NCBI GenBank assembly: GCA_000310025.1
Contig: FN649758.1
Location: 2,354,076-2,418,075 of the forward strand
DNA: 64,000 nt
Direction of reading: 5' to 3'
Source of the DNA: Ectocarpus siliculosus
Lineage: Eukaryota; Sar; Phaeophyceae; Ectocarpales; Ectocarpaceae
Below, piece after piece: positions 1-11,433 of the stretch; positions within the stretch are counted from its first letter, which is position 1, and each line of letters starts with the position of its first letter. The translations under genes were made by a program, and so were the position numbers. The notes beneath the pieces are model-generated. The model was given only the letters and a program-made list of their open reading frames with translations. It had not been told where the DNA came from and did not search any database.

Positions 1-168
1 TGCTTTCGTCAACATGCTTGGACCGCTACATACGTGTGATAGTGTATTGAAGCCACGAAATTTGGCGAAACGTCAATTTTGAACTAGTAGCGAAATTTCA
101 GAACGCTTCCTCCATCCTTAAGCACGCGTCGCTACGGTGCCAACCAGCTTTCCTTGTTGTCCCTGCAG

Positions 169-1534
169 GTCGCGTTCCGAAGGAAGACAAGGGTTTCATA
201 GAGACTGGGAAGCGCATGTCATCCCTCCGACCGAGCACCGCGTACCTCATGCTCCGCATGGCGGAACCTGTGGTCGGGGATGTGATTGTCGACTGGTGAG
301 CAACATGCACCGTTCTTGACGTTGGGTGCGTCGTGGGGTTGGAAAGCTCTTTCTCCCCAGCGACGCAAGGCGTATGCGGGCAACCGTCACGCATCATCGC
401 GTTGGCTACAGAGTGGTACCGTGTGTTGCTCTTCCTGACAGCTTACCTACCTGTGCGATCACCAGCTCAGCACTCTGTCCCGTTTGGTGTTGAGTTGACA
501 TAGCCATGGCGTAAGTCCGGCACCTTTGTGGTAACGACAACACAACGTGCGCAATGCCCGAACCAACGAGCTATCCCGCTGTACTGTTCACCTTCTCCTG
601 AAGCATGTGTGGCGTGGGGACGATCCCTTTCTTGGGCGCGGGCTGGTTCCCGGGCGTGTGTTTGGTGGGAGGAGAGATCGACGACAGCGCTATCGATCAC
701 CTGCGGCGAAACGCCCAGTCCTTGAGGCGGTCGCCCGCTGGCCGAGCAGGGGCTGCCGGTGGTGCCTGCGCGTGGGATGCCCAGTCACTGCCTCTTCGCG
801 ATGGCTCGGTGGACGCGATGGTCGTTGACATGCCGTTCGGTCAGTCTTGCGGCACCCCGAGACAGAACGCAAGGCTCTACCCTTTGGTGATGGCCGAGAT
901 GGCGAGGGTCCTGCGTCCTTCCGGGCGTGCCGTGCTGCTCGTGACGCAGCCCCATCTCCTTGGTGTGCCGGGACTGCGGCGAGATAACCAAAAGGACAGG
1001 AAGAAGTTGCGGAAGATGGCGAAACAGGCGAGCAGGGTCGGCGATCGCGGGGATCATGACCTCGGTGAGGGTATCGAGGGAAGAGCAGCATCAGAAGAGA
1101 CCGGGTCGGGCGAGAGGTGTGGGGAGAGTACATCCCGACACGCCGGTAATATCAATAGCAGCAGCGATGGAGGCATGAGCAAAGATATTGCCGACACAGC
1201 GGGTCACGGGGTAGAGAACGTCACCAAGCAAGAGAAAGAAGACGTTGACCCAAGCGATTCTGGAGAGCTAGCGTCACCCGCACCAGAAAAGGGAACAAAT
1301 GATTTCCCTCTGTGTGACAGCGAGAGGAGCGTATGCGTAGCAGCTGCTGCACCAGGAGCTCTTTGGCGCATCAGGGCTCGGCATGCGGTGAACGTCGGGG
1401 GGTTGATTTCTCACCTGCTTCTTTTGGATCGGACAGACGAGCCTCCGCGCTCGCCGCGCGTAGACCGACGGCATCGTGTGGTCGGGGCGAAGGCTTACTG
1501 CAAGCGCCATCATGAAGGGGGTGCTGTGTCGTAA
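169..1534 (+). CDS. THUMPD3-like tRNA guanosine N2-methyltransferase, 3' part
   Basis: This is the C-terminal catalytic part of a THUMP-domain class tRNA methyltransferase, a family that makes N2-methylguanosine in tRNA using S-adenosylmethionine. Two exons are visible, 169-295 and 604-1534, joined at phase 2 so that the SAM-binding motif reads DCMCGVGTIP. Just before it is SSLRPSTAYLMLRMAEP, the usual lead-in. The catalytic DxPFG motif is seen as DMPFGQ near base 830, and the family tail appears as VNVGGLISHLLLLDRT near 1390-1430. Family members normally have DPMCG; here the proline is cysteine. Between motif RVLRPSGRAVLL and the tail lies about 110 residues of charged low-complexity sequence, roughly 960-1350, which could be an insertion or, less likely, an unspliced intron. 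The THUMP domain and start codon lie left of the window. The ORF ends at TAA 1532-1534 and is convergent with the elongase. Confidence 0.78.
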
Positions 1535-2780
1535 TGATGGCGATAACCAATGGCCAAGCAAATTATTAGACGTATCACTGCATAGTGCCGATGTCGGTTT
1601 TGATTGGGTTGTTATGGAGGAACGCGACGTCGGTTGTTGTTTTCCTTGTACAACAGCGTGGAAGCGACGCGATTGGTGATTGTTTTGGGCGCTGTATACA
1701 CCAGCAGCTAGAGTTTTTCCTGAGAGTACGGACAACGTATCCTGATGGTGTTGCAGCTGAACAACCCAGACACCATATCCCGGGCAGTGGTGGGTGAGAA
1801 CGACACCAATTTTCCCCGTGTGACGACGATTTGATTTTGCGCTTGATACTCATGCGAAGCATCGTAGACAAATAGAACCACCCTGCCGTGGGGTGAAGCG
1901 TGCGAGTCGACCTAAAAACAATGGCCGCTATCTGGTCCAACAAAACAATGTTCACCGCAAACGCTTGCGGCGTTATCTCTCTCCTTGCCGAATCGACAAA
2001 ACAAAAAGAAACACCACGAACGAGGTTAGCTACTAACCTCACCTGCCAACACGAAGACGAGTAAAACAAAACGAATAAATGCTCCACAGAACCACCGATC
2101 CACCGCGTCTACTGATGAGGCCAACACTATCTTCGGTGGTGTCAGAAGTGACCGAGCGACGGCGAAGCCACGAACAAATCTCGTATCACAGCTTCTTTCT
2201 CCTCCTAACATACCTATCCTAACATACTAACCCTAAGGCTTAAAAACAATTCTTTCCAGCGCCAAGTCTAGCTTCCATATCCAACCACCTGCACACTGTT
2301 TTGTACCACAGCACTTGCTCCCTTGCCCCCTCCACAAAAATACGAAAAACAACACTGCCAACACGTGATACCCTTCCCTATTCGCTCGCTTGCCCCCCCC
2401 TACCCACCAAATCTTCCCCCTTTCCCGAACGACGAAGGACCAGCCTCAGCGCCACACCCCGCGCCCTTGCTTTCGCTCTCAATCCGACGCCCCCGCCCCA
2501 CCCCACCGTAGCCTTCTTTCTCATGCACGCTACGGTTGTGCAAACCTCAAGAGCTGGGTTTGGTTGCCGGGGGCCCGTGTCGCAAAATTATCGCAAGCGC
2601 GGACGCGCTCGTACTTCCTCCGGCTTGTTTGCCGACGACACCAGGTCTCGCTTTAAGAAATGGGGGACGATCGCCCACACAAAGGTTTCGAAAAACGCCA
2701 AAAACACGGCACTACTGACCAGCCGCCGGAGGTTCGTCCGCCGTCATGCGCTGGGTTTTGTGACGCTCGACGATGCTGTA
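1535..2780. other. Convergent intergenic region, no gene seen
   Basis: This interval lies between the 3' ends of the methyltransferase (+) and the elongase (-) and should hold both 3' UTRs. Open frames here on either strand, including a long + frame from 2301, lack recognisable motifs and partly overlap the last elongase exon in antisense. A C-rich stretch runs about 2385-2510. I see no RNA gene or transposon. Confidence 0.5.
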
Positions 2781-5700
2781 CTATGCGTTCTTTGCGGTGG
2801 GCTTCTTGGTGTAGCTGTTGACGTAGAACTGGGCGAACAGGAAGAGCAGGGAAAGGATGTACCCAGCGTACACGACCACGATGCGGGGAGGGTAGCTCGT
2901 GCACCTGTCGAGCGCCCCACGATAACAAGGGCAATCACCGCAGGAAGGGGTATATGGTGGACTTTGGTCTCAGGAACAAGCCAGCGAGAAGCGAATCCAC
3001 ATGAATTCATGTTGCATACAGAAACTTCAGCAGTGGGCGGCCCTGCTAGCCCAACTTACGAAGCTAGATATCAACAACGTGTGAGGTTGCAAGTGCTGCG
3101 TTGTTTTGGTGGAGCCAAAATTACGTCCGTACGATGCTATAAAATGGTGCGAAGTTCCCATCTGGAATCGAACACGCCCCCGAAAAGAAAACGAAACATG
3201 AGCACGTGTCGCGCTCTTCACAACCACAGGTGACGGGAGAGGCGTTCCCTTTGAAGCACTGCAGAGGTCTACGAAAAAAAAATGTCGAAACCACAGCGCA
3301 GACGCCAACTCACCCGGTAGTCAAGAGGTAGAGGGCCTGGGTTGTCATGCACACGAACTGGATCATCTGCAAGACGAAAACATCAAGGCAAGGAATGCGT
3401 TAGCACGATCAATTGGGGCAGCAGCCAGCATTCTAGTCCGCTGACCACAGCTACGGCTAAGTTCGGGCAAACAGAAAGCCTCGATGATAAACGCGGAAAT
3501 CGGTCTCCGTCCCGTTCGTCTACATGATGCATGCAGGCAACGCCTCAGTCGCTCTCCCTCCGAACGCACAACCAGAGACAAAATACATCGCTACAATATC
3601 TTACGATGTGTCCAACTTGTATGCTATGATATCCCAAGAAAGGTTCCCGAAAAGATTCTGCTTGTACCTCGCCCTGATGGACTCATGCTTCTGTGGAAGC
3701 GAGTTCGACGTGCTGGCATCCCAATAAATCCATGGGAACAACAAACACCAAAGGACCAAGGCGTACCTGCATGAGCGTCAGGTACTTCTTCCACCAGATA
3801 TCCTTCGTGTGCATGCTAACGAAGTAGTAGGTGTACATGACGGTGTGGATGAAGCCATTGAGGACGATGGTGAGGTACACGTCGCCGTCGTACCCGGCGT
3901 TGACGTTTAGCCAGTAGAACTGGTTTCAAAATCGAAGTGAAGGAAAACGCACAAGACGGGACGACTGGTGTCGGAAACACAATGTCATGCATTTCAAAAT
4001 AGAGGGGGGAAAGTGTGCAAGGAAACGTGAAAGCGCGAACGGAGCTACGGCAGATCACCAACAGGGTAACGACAAAAGAGGATAATTTACACATAATTTT
4101 CCTGCGCTGCTGTTCTGCCTACACAAAAAACACCCTACCGGATACCCTCCTTTGGTCACAATTTCAACGGGTACACCCTCTTGCGGCGAATCATCGACCA
4201 GTTGTACCCTGGTTTGCCGTGCCTTATTCCTGCTTTGACGTGAGTTCAGGAGTTATCGACCCCATCAGTCACCAGTACACCGAGAAAGTCTCACAGAAAC
4301 TCGGCCACAAGAGTAAAGACGCCAATTCCTCAAAACATGCGAGTACAGCAGTCCAGTAGCTCTGTCCACTCACCAGGAAGATGGTGCAGTGGTGGTACAC
4401 GTGCAGGAAGGAGAGCTGCCTCCACGACTTCTTCAAGACGATGAAAATGGTATCCATGAAGTCAAGGACCTGTTGGGTAACACGTACAAGAATTCAAGAC
4501 ACCGGGGGAGAGACCGAAGGTATGTGCAGGTGCAACAAACGGACCGGTTCATGCGAGTCAAAACTCTACAAGAATATGAGAGCAAGTGGAATCGGCGGCA
4601 ATGAATCGACGAGCGGTATTGTAGTAGCTGGCCAACCCTGCGGAAGCACCCCCGCCCAAGGAGCAGTTACGTTAGCGTACTAAACTCTTGCCTTGCTGGT
4701 GTGTCTACTGGACCGTAGCCGACAGACGTGGCCAGCAACACACATTAGAGAAATACGGTAGTCAACAGCAGTCAATGGGGCACACCCAGCGATTCGGGCA
4801 TTCGGTACACTACTGTAAATGATAGCAGTTGGCGGGCGGGGAGTACAACGCAAAAACATTTTTCGACGGGCGCTCTACTGGTCGTGAACACCCTACGCTC
4901 GACACACACACACCTTGGAGACGTAAAATAGCCAAAGCAAGTTGGCCGCGGGGGGGTTCTCGGCGTCGAAGGGGGCGCAGGGGAGGACAGGGTATCCGTT
5001 GCGGTACGCGATCATGAAGGCCTCGACGCACATGTAAGAGCACAGGATAATCTGCACAGGGTAGAGTGGGGTGCGGAGGTACAAGAGAGTAGAGCGTTTG
5101 GCGAGTGAAACAGCACCTCAACCATGGAACAACGTGTCTTTTCAAAAGCACGGGGGCTTCCGAGGGATGAATCTACTTTTCCCCCTCGTGTTCAACAAGA
5201 GAATAGTGAACCAGATATATCTGCAGCCTCATGGGGCAGGACGGCCGTGCATCTGCTATTTATTGCGGGAAGACAAACGGGTACATAAAAATTCGTGTAC
5301 GATCTAACTTTGGTCTTCGACGTGTGTGCGGGATGAATGAGAGCAAATGTCGCAGCAAGTAATGCAAAATTCACTACTGTGTTGCGTGCATGGATGTGAT
5401 GATACCACCAAACTGGTGCGCACAATCTAGGGGTGAGCCAGATTCCTTGTTATACTAGCAAGACGCTGCGGCGACCAGGATATGTTCGATACTCCGGAAA
5501 GTTCGTTCGATTTACGCATGTATTGCATGCGTACTACTGTAAGTGTTCGCTGATGACTTGGTGTTCTACACGAGACCAGGTACCGACAACAAAGAAGTAG
5601 TCGGTCCGGAGAAAGAAGAAGCTAACTACACATGGGCGCCTCCGCGCTGACCGCAGTCGCTGACAAACCTGTACGACGTTGTAGACGAACCGGACAGGGT

Positions 5701-6478
5701 AGCTGTCGATAGGGCTCATGTCGGCCATGACCTTGGGGCCGACCGTCACCATTACGAGATACGCCCCCACGATAGCCAGCGCGGTAGCGAAGTCTGTAAG
5801 GAACCACCCCTGCAGGTTTCAGGTGATGACAAGGCGGTGTGACGTCATGATGGCAAGAAGCATGCAACCACAGAACAATGCCGCGAAAGATCGTCTTACA
5901 TCCGCAACAACTGCTGTCGTAGCTGTCAAATACTGCTGTACACCCTACGCTTGCGCGTATGACGTGCTTGTCTGTTTACGATCTAGCAGGCATCTTACAC
6001 ATGCCAGGCGGGATCGCGTCGGTACCATGACACATGAAAGCATCAATGGGGAGAAACGTAACTGTTGCTTTTTTTTGTCAGACAGTATGCATACAGTTGG
6101 ATACACTATTAGTTATTAGTACGGCTGTTTCGCTAAGAAATACGCGTAGCATGCGAACGGTGCCGGCGATTGTATCATGCATGCATCCCGGATAACGTGA
6201 TGCATTCCTCTTCCACGGCAATGTAGACATCAAGAACTGTCACCCCCATGTGCGTAGGCTCTACAGCGCTACAGCAATGTGCTGTTGACAGCAGTCCAGT
6301 ACAGGTATTGCGGGGTTTGTGGGCAGGAAACACACATAGTTCCTGGTGGCAACCAGGGTACTGCTGTACAGCAGTGCGGCACGTCTCGCACCTTCGTTGC
6401 GTCGGAAGTTTGCCCATTCCGAGCCCAATGAAGCACGGCGTCCCCGACACCGTTGGCCACCTCCTTGTAGGTCTCCAT
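2781..6478 (-). CDS. ELO-family fatty-acid elongase (3-ketoacyl-CoA synthase, PUFA type)
   Basis: The product is the condensing enzyme of fatty-acid elongation, an ER multi-pass membrane protein. Seven exons on - close in phase: 6392-6478, 5669-5809, 4914-5051, 4374-4469, 3767-3919, 3314-3366 and 2781-2904, giving 263 residues, a normal ELO length. Exon 4 carries the catalytic histidine box in QLSFLHVYHHCTIF, preceded by DFMDTIFIVLKK. The glutamine five residues before HVYHH is typical of polyunsaturated-fatty-acid elongases. Exon 5 has the YDGDVYLTIVLNGFIHTVMY segment and exon 6 a MIQFVCMTTQ segment. Exon 7 is a last transmembrane span followed by the lysine-rich tail KKPTAKNA. The start ATG at 6478 sits in a good context (GCAATGG) and begins METYKEVANGVG, matching the usual N-terminus of algal members as I recall them. 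C18 versus C20 substrate preference cannot be read from the sequence. Confidence 0.94.
6360..6375. repeat. Perfect 16-bp palindrome of the CTACTGCTGTA family
   Basis: The bases ACTGCTGTACAGCAGT read the same on both strands. The palindrome lies just outside the first elongase exon, within its first intron. Related half-sites occur at 4344, 4808, 5532, 5931, 6261-6304, 6521, 7256, 7556, 7900, 13539, 15649 and 19648. All are in non-coding DNA. Confidence 0.6.
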
Positions 6479-7192
6479 TGCAGAAATCTGGGGAGATCAT
6501 CGGGCGGGGTAGGTAGGGAGCTACAGCAGTAGTAGATAGATCAACGCCGGAACTGTTCGCCTGTGGGCACTGCAGACGGTGGATTCGCTGGCACGTTTTT
6601 CGTTCTTTCATGACAACCAGAGCACAGCAAGGCGGCGTGTTATTCGTGGGCTGGTGCAGGTGACACCAAGACCGATCTCAGCCATAACATCTCCTCGGTG
6701 TCACAGCGAACATTTCCACGACAGAGACCCTGAAGATGAGGTGGAGCAGCGCAACAACAAAATGGGTGCTGCTGCTCCATCGAGCATCACACACGCCCGC
6801 GCAAAACCGAACAAGATTGCATCAAGTGCGCTCTCCCTCCTACCCAGAGATCGTTTTGGCGAAAGATGCCTTTGCGACACTCTCCATCACACGTTGCTTC
6901 CCACGAGCAAGGCAGCGGTACCCTTTCTACTTGGAACAAGTGTCAAACCTTCGTCAATCGCCCTGGCCTCGATGGTATCGCCCGTCGTGTGTGCGCAGGG
7001 TGTTGCGCGAGGCCCGTCTCTCCCTGTCTGGGTTGTTCGCCACGTACGGCGCGGTGCAATTGGCCCAGATGCCCACCAATCACCGGTCTCGAATCTATCC
7101 GAAAAAAAAAACATCCCGGGATGCCGGGATGCCGGGTGACGTGCGACGCGTCACCCTCGCGGACGGACCGGCCCGCTGAAAGATGAACTGAA

Positions 7193-7226
7193 CATATATA
7201 TATATAATATTATATATGCATGCATA
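7193..7226. repeat. AT-rich palindromic tract
   Basis: This is an alternating TA run followed by AATATTATATATGCATGCAT. It is self-complementary in large part and could extrude as a cruciform. It lies just after a GC-rich stretch containing tandem CCGGGATG units (about 7115-7138). Confidence 0.6.
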
Positions 7227-9623
7227 CCTTCCCATGAGGCCTGTTTCTGGTGAATACTACTGTACTGTAGTCGCACTTCGATGTTTTCTTTACCGTGTTT
7301 ATCTGGACATAGTCTACATAGTAAAATCACCAGAGAGGGAGAGAACAACGAAGGGTCGGTACACATCTTGGAGCATCGTTGTTCCCCAGTCGGTCATAAC
7401 GAAGTCACTCTGCCATCTTCCTGATATTTGCACCAACACAGCAGCCTACACAGAGAGAGGTCGTACTCCCTCCAACTATTTCCATGTTCGTTCCACCTTC
7501 AAAATATCTCCATCGGTTTTGTCTAGCTTTTCTCTTTGACTGCTGTCCCTGAGTCTACTGCTGTATGTAGCTTCTCTATTTCACGGACGGACTTCCGTCT
7601 CGGGTTCGAGGGACGGCCCTCCTTATTTCGTACAATAATAGAAGCGTTTGCTTTTTCCCACGTATGATCCCATCGACAATAAAATAATATTGTGTCGGGC
7701 AGTTTGCGTTTTTCTTGCACTTTCGACGTAAACGCCGTTGATGCCACACTAACTTTGAGCGCCGAGGGTTATTGGACGGAGACCGCAGACATGTCTGGTC
7801 ACAAACCTTACAAGAGAGAAGGAAAAAATCGTGGCCTCGGGGTTTTGTCCGAGAACAGAAAGAATGGCCTTCCATTGCTGCTTTTCACGAGGACATCGTA
7901 CAACAGCAGCAGTAGTGGTCTATGTACTTCTGTAGGATTTGCTGAGGGAAATGATTCTTATACGGTCTACTCCAATTAGGCCAGACTCCGCCGTTCGTTG
8001 TTGTTGTGTTGTCACACATACGTGTCCTAGGCACTATTCTATGATGTCCCTTCGCCATCCCACAGAAGTTACTCCCCCGACGACAGGACAACTGACCACT
8101 GTGTAACCCACCCTCCTCTTGCATCCGTTGCACTATTGGTACATGACGTATATATATCTAAGTAGGGGAGTCTGGTATATCCACGGGCTTGTTATTGGTT
8201 GACCGGTCGGTTTTCAAGCCATGATCAGAGTGGGACATTAAGACGTTATAGCTGACACCGATCGTAGGCACACGTGGGAGCTCACGCTAGGAACGGGTGT
8301 GATAATGGAAAGGGGTCTCCGCTTCCCCTCCTCAGCGAGTACAAACTTACGCGAATTGTTCCAAGTAACACCCAGAATTTTCGCTGAATGAATCCGAGAT
8401 GTTGTCTGTGTAAGCCGCATTTTTAGCAGTGGCTCCTGCGCTCTCGGTGCATAACGCGTCGAGGACAGGAGAACAAGTTCACTCCAAGCCCTCCTCGTCA
8501 GCACAAAGCGAGGGTGTATCTGCCGGCCGCACCACAAAGAAAGGAGCCGCTACCCATACACCAAGCCGTGCGATGGCAGCGAGCCCTACGTGTGCTCTGC
8601 AATATCTACTTCCCGAACCAGACCAACAACCGTTCAGTATGCCGTTCGGAATGGGGCCCGTGCGTTCTCGTTTTGAGGTTTATGAGCTTTTCTCGGGGCA
8701 ACGAAACGGAGTGCCAGCAGCGATGACATGTCGCTAGCCATTTACTGCTGGACATGTGCACAACTACAATAGAGAGTTGCACTTCACCGTGTTGCGATTA
8801 TCCAAATTGCAAGCAGGGTACAGCAGGGCGTGCAGCAAACCGGTACGGCGGCAACGTTCAACGCTTTCTAAATCACGTGTGTGTTCCCTTGCGCCTACAA
8901 GGCTTGCTGCACAACAAGTGACAGCTCCAGTGGTTCGGATTTGGAAAAAACTGCGAGAGTTGTTGCGAGGTTGTGAACGCGGCGAACACTATCAAAGCGA
9001 CCATCTGACAAATGACTTATTAGTATCAGGATTCACACCTTCGACGACTCCCTGCGGTGACACCCACAAGCACCCGTTGCCTTTATCTAGGCTGTTATTG
9101 TTGATGGCTTCACACATGAACAACCGTTCCGATCTCTCTACCCATTTACCTTCATCTGTCCATACTGATCAAACACACCGAGTGATTCCCGTGGTCACAG
9201 GCTACCTGACCTATAAAAGGTATACTAAAATAAAATGAACTACAACAGTGAACACAAAAACAATAAACATTTCTGCAAGAGCTACATGGAAGATTCGTTT
9301 ATCCGCAATAATAGTCATGACACACACGGAGGCCACGAGAATCAAGGTTCCTCAGCAGTCACACACCAGGGGTACGGTTACAAAACCGGAAGGTAACCCG
9401 GTAAAGTTCGGTAAGCCGCTAACCCTCAGTTAGACCCGACGCAATACAGGCAGCACTACCTGTGCCAGGACGCCATGCATTCGACACCAACAAATTGTAT
9501 AGTCAGCAACACCACGCACATCTTGGTTTTCAACGATTTGCTTCCAGAACTTGGGTTGCTGAACATTTCACGGTTGCTGCGCCGGCGATGGGGCTTCGCC
9601 GGACCACACACACACAAACAGCG

Positions 9624-9995
9624 GTCAGCCGGTTAGCGCGGTCCATGCTAATAATAAATACACGAACAGAAGGGGACCGAAGCGACTACATGCGAGTAGA
9701 CAAGCAAATGCCTCGGTAGACACACGGATTCCTCTTCATCTTCTACCGTTTGTGTCTTACAATCCGGAGAACAGCGTAGCCTCTGTCATAGCACCCCTCA
9801 CGGGCCCCTCACGGGGTCCCAAATCATGGCCTGTAGAAGCGCGTTGTGCTTTCAGCCGCTTCGAGATTGAACGTATTGTCAATAGTCAGCCGGTCAGCGC
9901 GGTCGATGCCAATAATGAAGACACAAACACACGGGATGCGTATTTCGTTGGTCAGCAGTTAGCGCGTTCGATACGAACTACAGAAACGCAGGCAT
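9624..9995. repeat. Three diverged direct repeats, about 45 bp each
   Basis: Copies begin at 9624, 9885 and 9951. Each opens with GTCAGC, then a GGTTAGCGCGGTC-like core, then GATGC or GATAC, AATAAT and a CACAAACAC-like end. The core resembles a tRNA D-arm (GGTCAGCCGGTTAGCGC against the common GCTCAGTTGGTTAGAGC), but no acceptor stem or T-arm is seen, so these are not tRNA genes. They may be remnants of a tRNA-headed SINE or a decayed tandem array. Confidence 0.45.
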
Positions 9996-10227
9996 GGACC
10001 CGTACACACCATCTCCGTCGCAACCAACTCAAACTCGCGTTTGCCATTGATCACCGTTGTAGTCTTCGGGAATACTACGTCTACGGAAAACACGCCCCTC
10101 TTCCACGCGTGGCCAATGGTCTAACCTCGCAAAACATGAGTACGCCCTCCCTCCCCCTTACATCGCCCTTGCAGCACCCGCGCGAGATACAGCTCTCCAT
10201 CCTCCCTTTTTCCAGCTTCCCAAGCCG

Positions 10228-10926
10228 CTATGGTGCCTGCTTGTCAGGCTCCTCATCTCCAACCTCAAAAGGCTGTTCCGCAAGCTCTAGGAGATGCGCG
10301 TCGACAGCGGCCAACGAGCGTTGCTGTTCCTCAAGCGCGAAGATCTCCTTGTCGATGTCGGCCATGGCTTCTTGCAGGCGTCTCCACTGAGGTATTGTGA
10401 GTGCAATGCCCTTCTTCGTAGGGGCAGCCTGTCCTTCGGCGCCCCTAAAATATTGCCGGATGTCCACCAGAGGTCTGCCCTTAAACAAGCGCACATCAGC
10501 CTGCCTCACGGGAGATAGGTGCATCGAGCTCTGCATATCGAAAGTGGGCGGGGGGGGCACGAAATCGCCCGAGTTCGAGTTGAATGTATTGCTCGAACGG
10601 CCGTAAGAGCTGCTGCTGCGGCCTCCATACATATTACTGCTGCTTGAGGGCTTGTATGCTTCACCCATTGGCATCGTTCCCGGGCTCGGCCCTCCAGGCT
10701 GCGCCCACCGGTCTCCACTAGCAGTCGGTGTCGAAGGAGTGGGAGCGGTGGCGGTAGCTGCAGCCTGTTGGTAGGCTGGTGTTGCTTGTGCCTCAGTTTT
10801 CGCAGCTGTCCAATAGTCATCATGCTCTGGGCCGGACGAAAAGCTAGACAATTGTCTCGATGAGCTGCTGTGAATAAGGAGAGACGGAAACCCACACCTT
10901 CCCGCGGACACTCCGAACCTCTGCAT
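10228..10926 (-). CDS. PC4/SUB1-domain ssDNA-binding protein, probably organelle-targeted
   Basis: This is a single-exon gene of 232 residues. Residues about 143-193 are a PC4 (positive cofactor 4/SUB1) fold: VRLFKGRPLVDIRQYF, then a loop, APTKKGIALTIPQWRRLQEA and a DIDKEI helix. This matches the family pattern of a basic beta sheet followed by a helix that dimerises and binds single-stranded DNA. Residues 1-32 are rich in Arg and Ser with almost no acid (MQRFGVSAGRCG... RQLSSFSSG), which looks like a mitochondrial or plastid presequence. Residues 33-140 are Ala/Ser/Thr/Pro-rich linker. The C-terminal 35 residues form a Glu/Leu-rich helix. A nuclear coactivator role is the default for the family; the presequence argues for an organellar DNA role. 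The gene is divergent from the ELMO-domain gene. Confidence 0.9.
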   Translation of the reverse strand: MQRFGVSAGRCGFPSLLIHSSSSRQLSSFSSGPEHDDYWTAAKTEAQATPAYQQAAATATAPTPSTPTASGDRWAQPGGPSPGTMPMGEAYKPSSSSNMYGGRSSSSYGRSSNTFNSNSGDFVPPPPTFDMQSSMHLSPVRQADVRLFKGRPLVDIRQYFRGAEGQAAPTKKGIALTIPQWRRLQEAMADIDKEIFALEEQQRSLAAVDAHLLELAEQPFEVGDEEPDKQAP

Positions 10927-11433
10927 CGCTGCCTCTGGTGTTGTGTGTGAGCGGGTGAACCACCGCAGATTGCCCGCTCAGATTTTGGTGCTTCTGGGTG
11001 CTGATGAGATGCTGATGCCCTCTCTTGTTCCTGATCACTCAAACTGGATATGTGATGGTGCGCGTAGTTTTGTTCAACCGTCCAGCGCCCGTAATAGCTA
11101 GCCCTGTGTTTCTAGAGGCTGCGCTGCCCTGTGTGTCTGGACCAGGCACCCTCATCGCGCCGCACGTCGCTGTGAGAGGGGGCTACGCAGCATGACGAGG
11201 GGGGTCCTGCAGGAACCTCGCAAAACTCGCCGCGTGCACACAACTGGACAACTGGTTAGTCAGAGACCTTGGATCTTGGAGGTCATGTTTGTTTCGTATT
11301 GTTGGATCTCATCTATCAACTGAACCCGCGAGAGAGAGGAAGGGAGGGGGGGGGGGGAGAGACAGGAAGAGAGGAAGAAACCCGCAGGAGGAGGAAAACG
11401 CTGGGAGTTACAAATATATGCTGTGCGTTTACC
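10927..11433. promoter_or_regulatory. Shared upstream region of the divergent PC4 and ELMO-domain genes
   Basis: About 507 bp separates the two start codons, so both promoters and 5' UTRs must lie here. A poly-G/purine tract (11340-11400) sits in the probable 5' UTR of the + gene. No clear TATA box is seen on either strand. Confidence 0.4.

Larger units (their letters stand above)
6479..10227. other. Long stretch without a convincing gene
   Basis: This interval lies upstream of the elongase start and downstream of the PC4-domain gene stop. It must contain the elongase promoter and 5' UTR. Open frames on + around 6579-7180, 7692-7979, 8429-8737, 8756-9238 and 9752-10390 show no family motif, no chain of phase-matched exons and no codon character like the neighbouring genes. 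It contains an AT-rich palindromic patch (7193-7226), a TATAAAA string at about 9212 on +, and three diverged direct repeats (9624-9995). The alternation of strands elsewhere would predict a + gene here, but I cannot support one. Confidence 0.5.

Noticed and set aside
2219-2245. CCCTAA-type telomere-like bases
   Set aside because: Single occurrence, not an array.
2301-3233. 310-residue open frame on +
   Set aside because: It covers the antisense of the last elongase exon and a C-rich region, lacks motifs, and the elongase reading on - is unmistakable.
9752-10390. 212-residue open frame on +
   Set aside because: Its 3' part is antisense to the PC4-domain exon and its upstream part contains the repeats. 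No recognisable protein.
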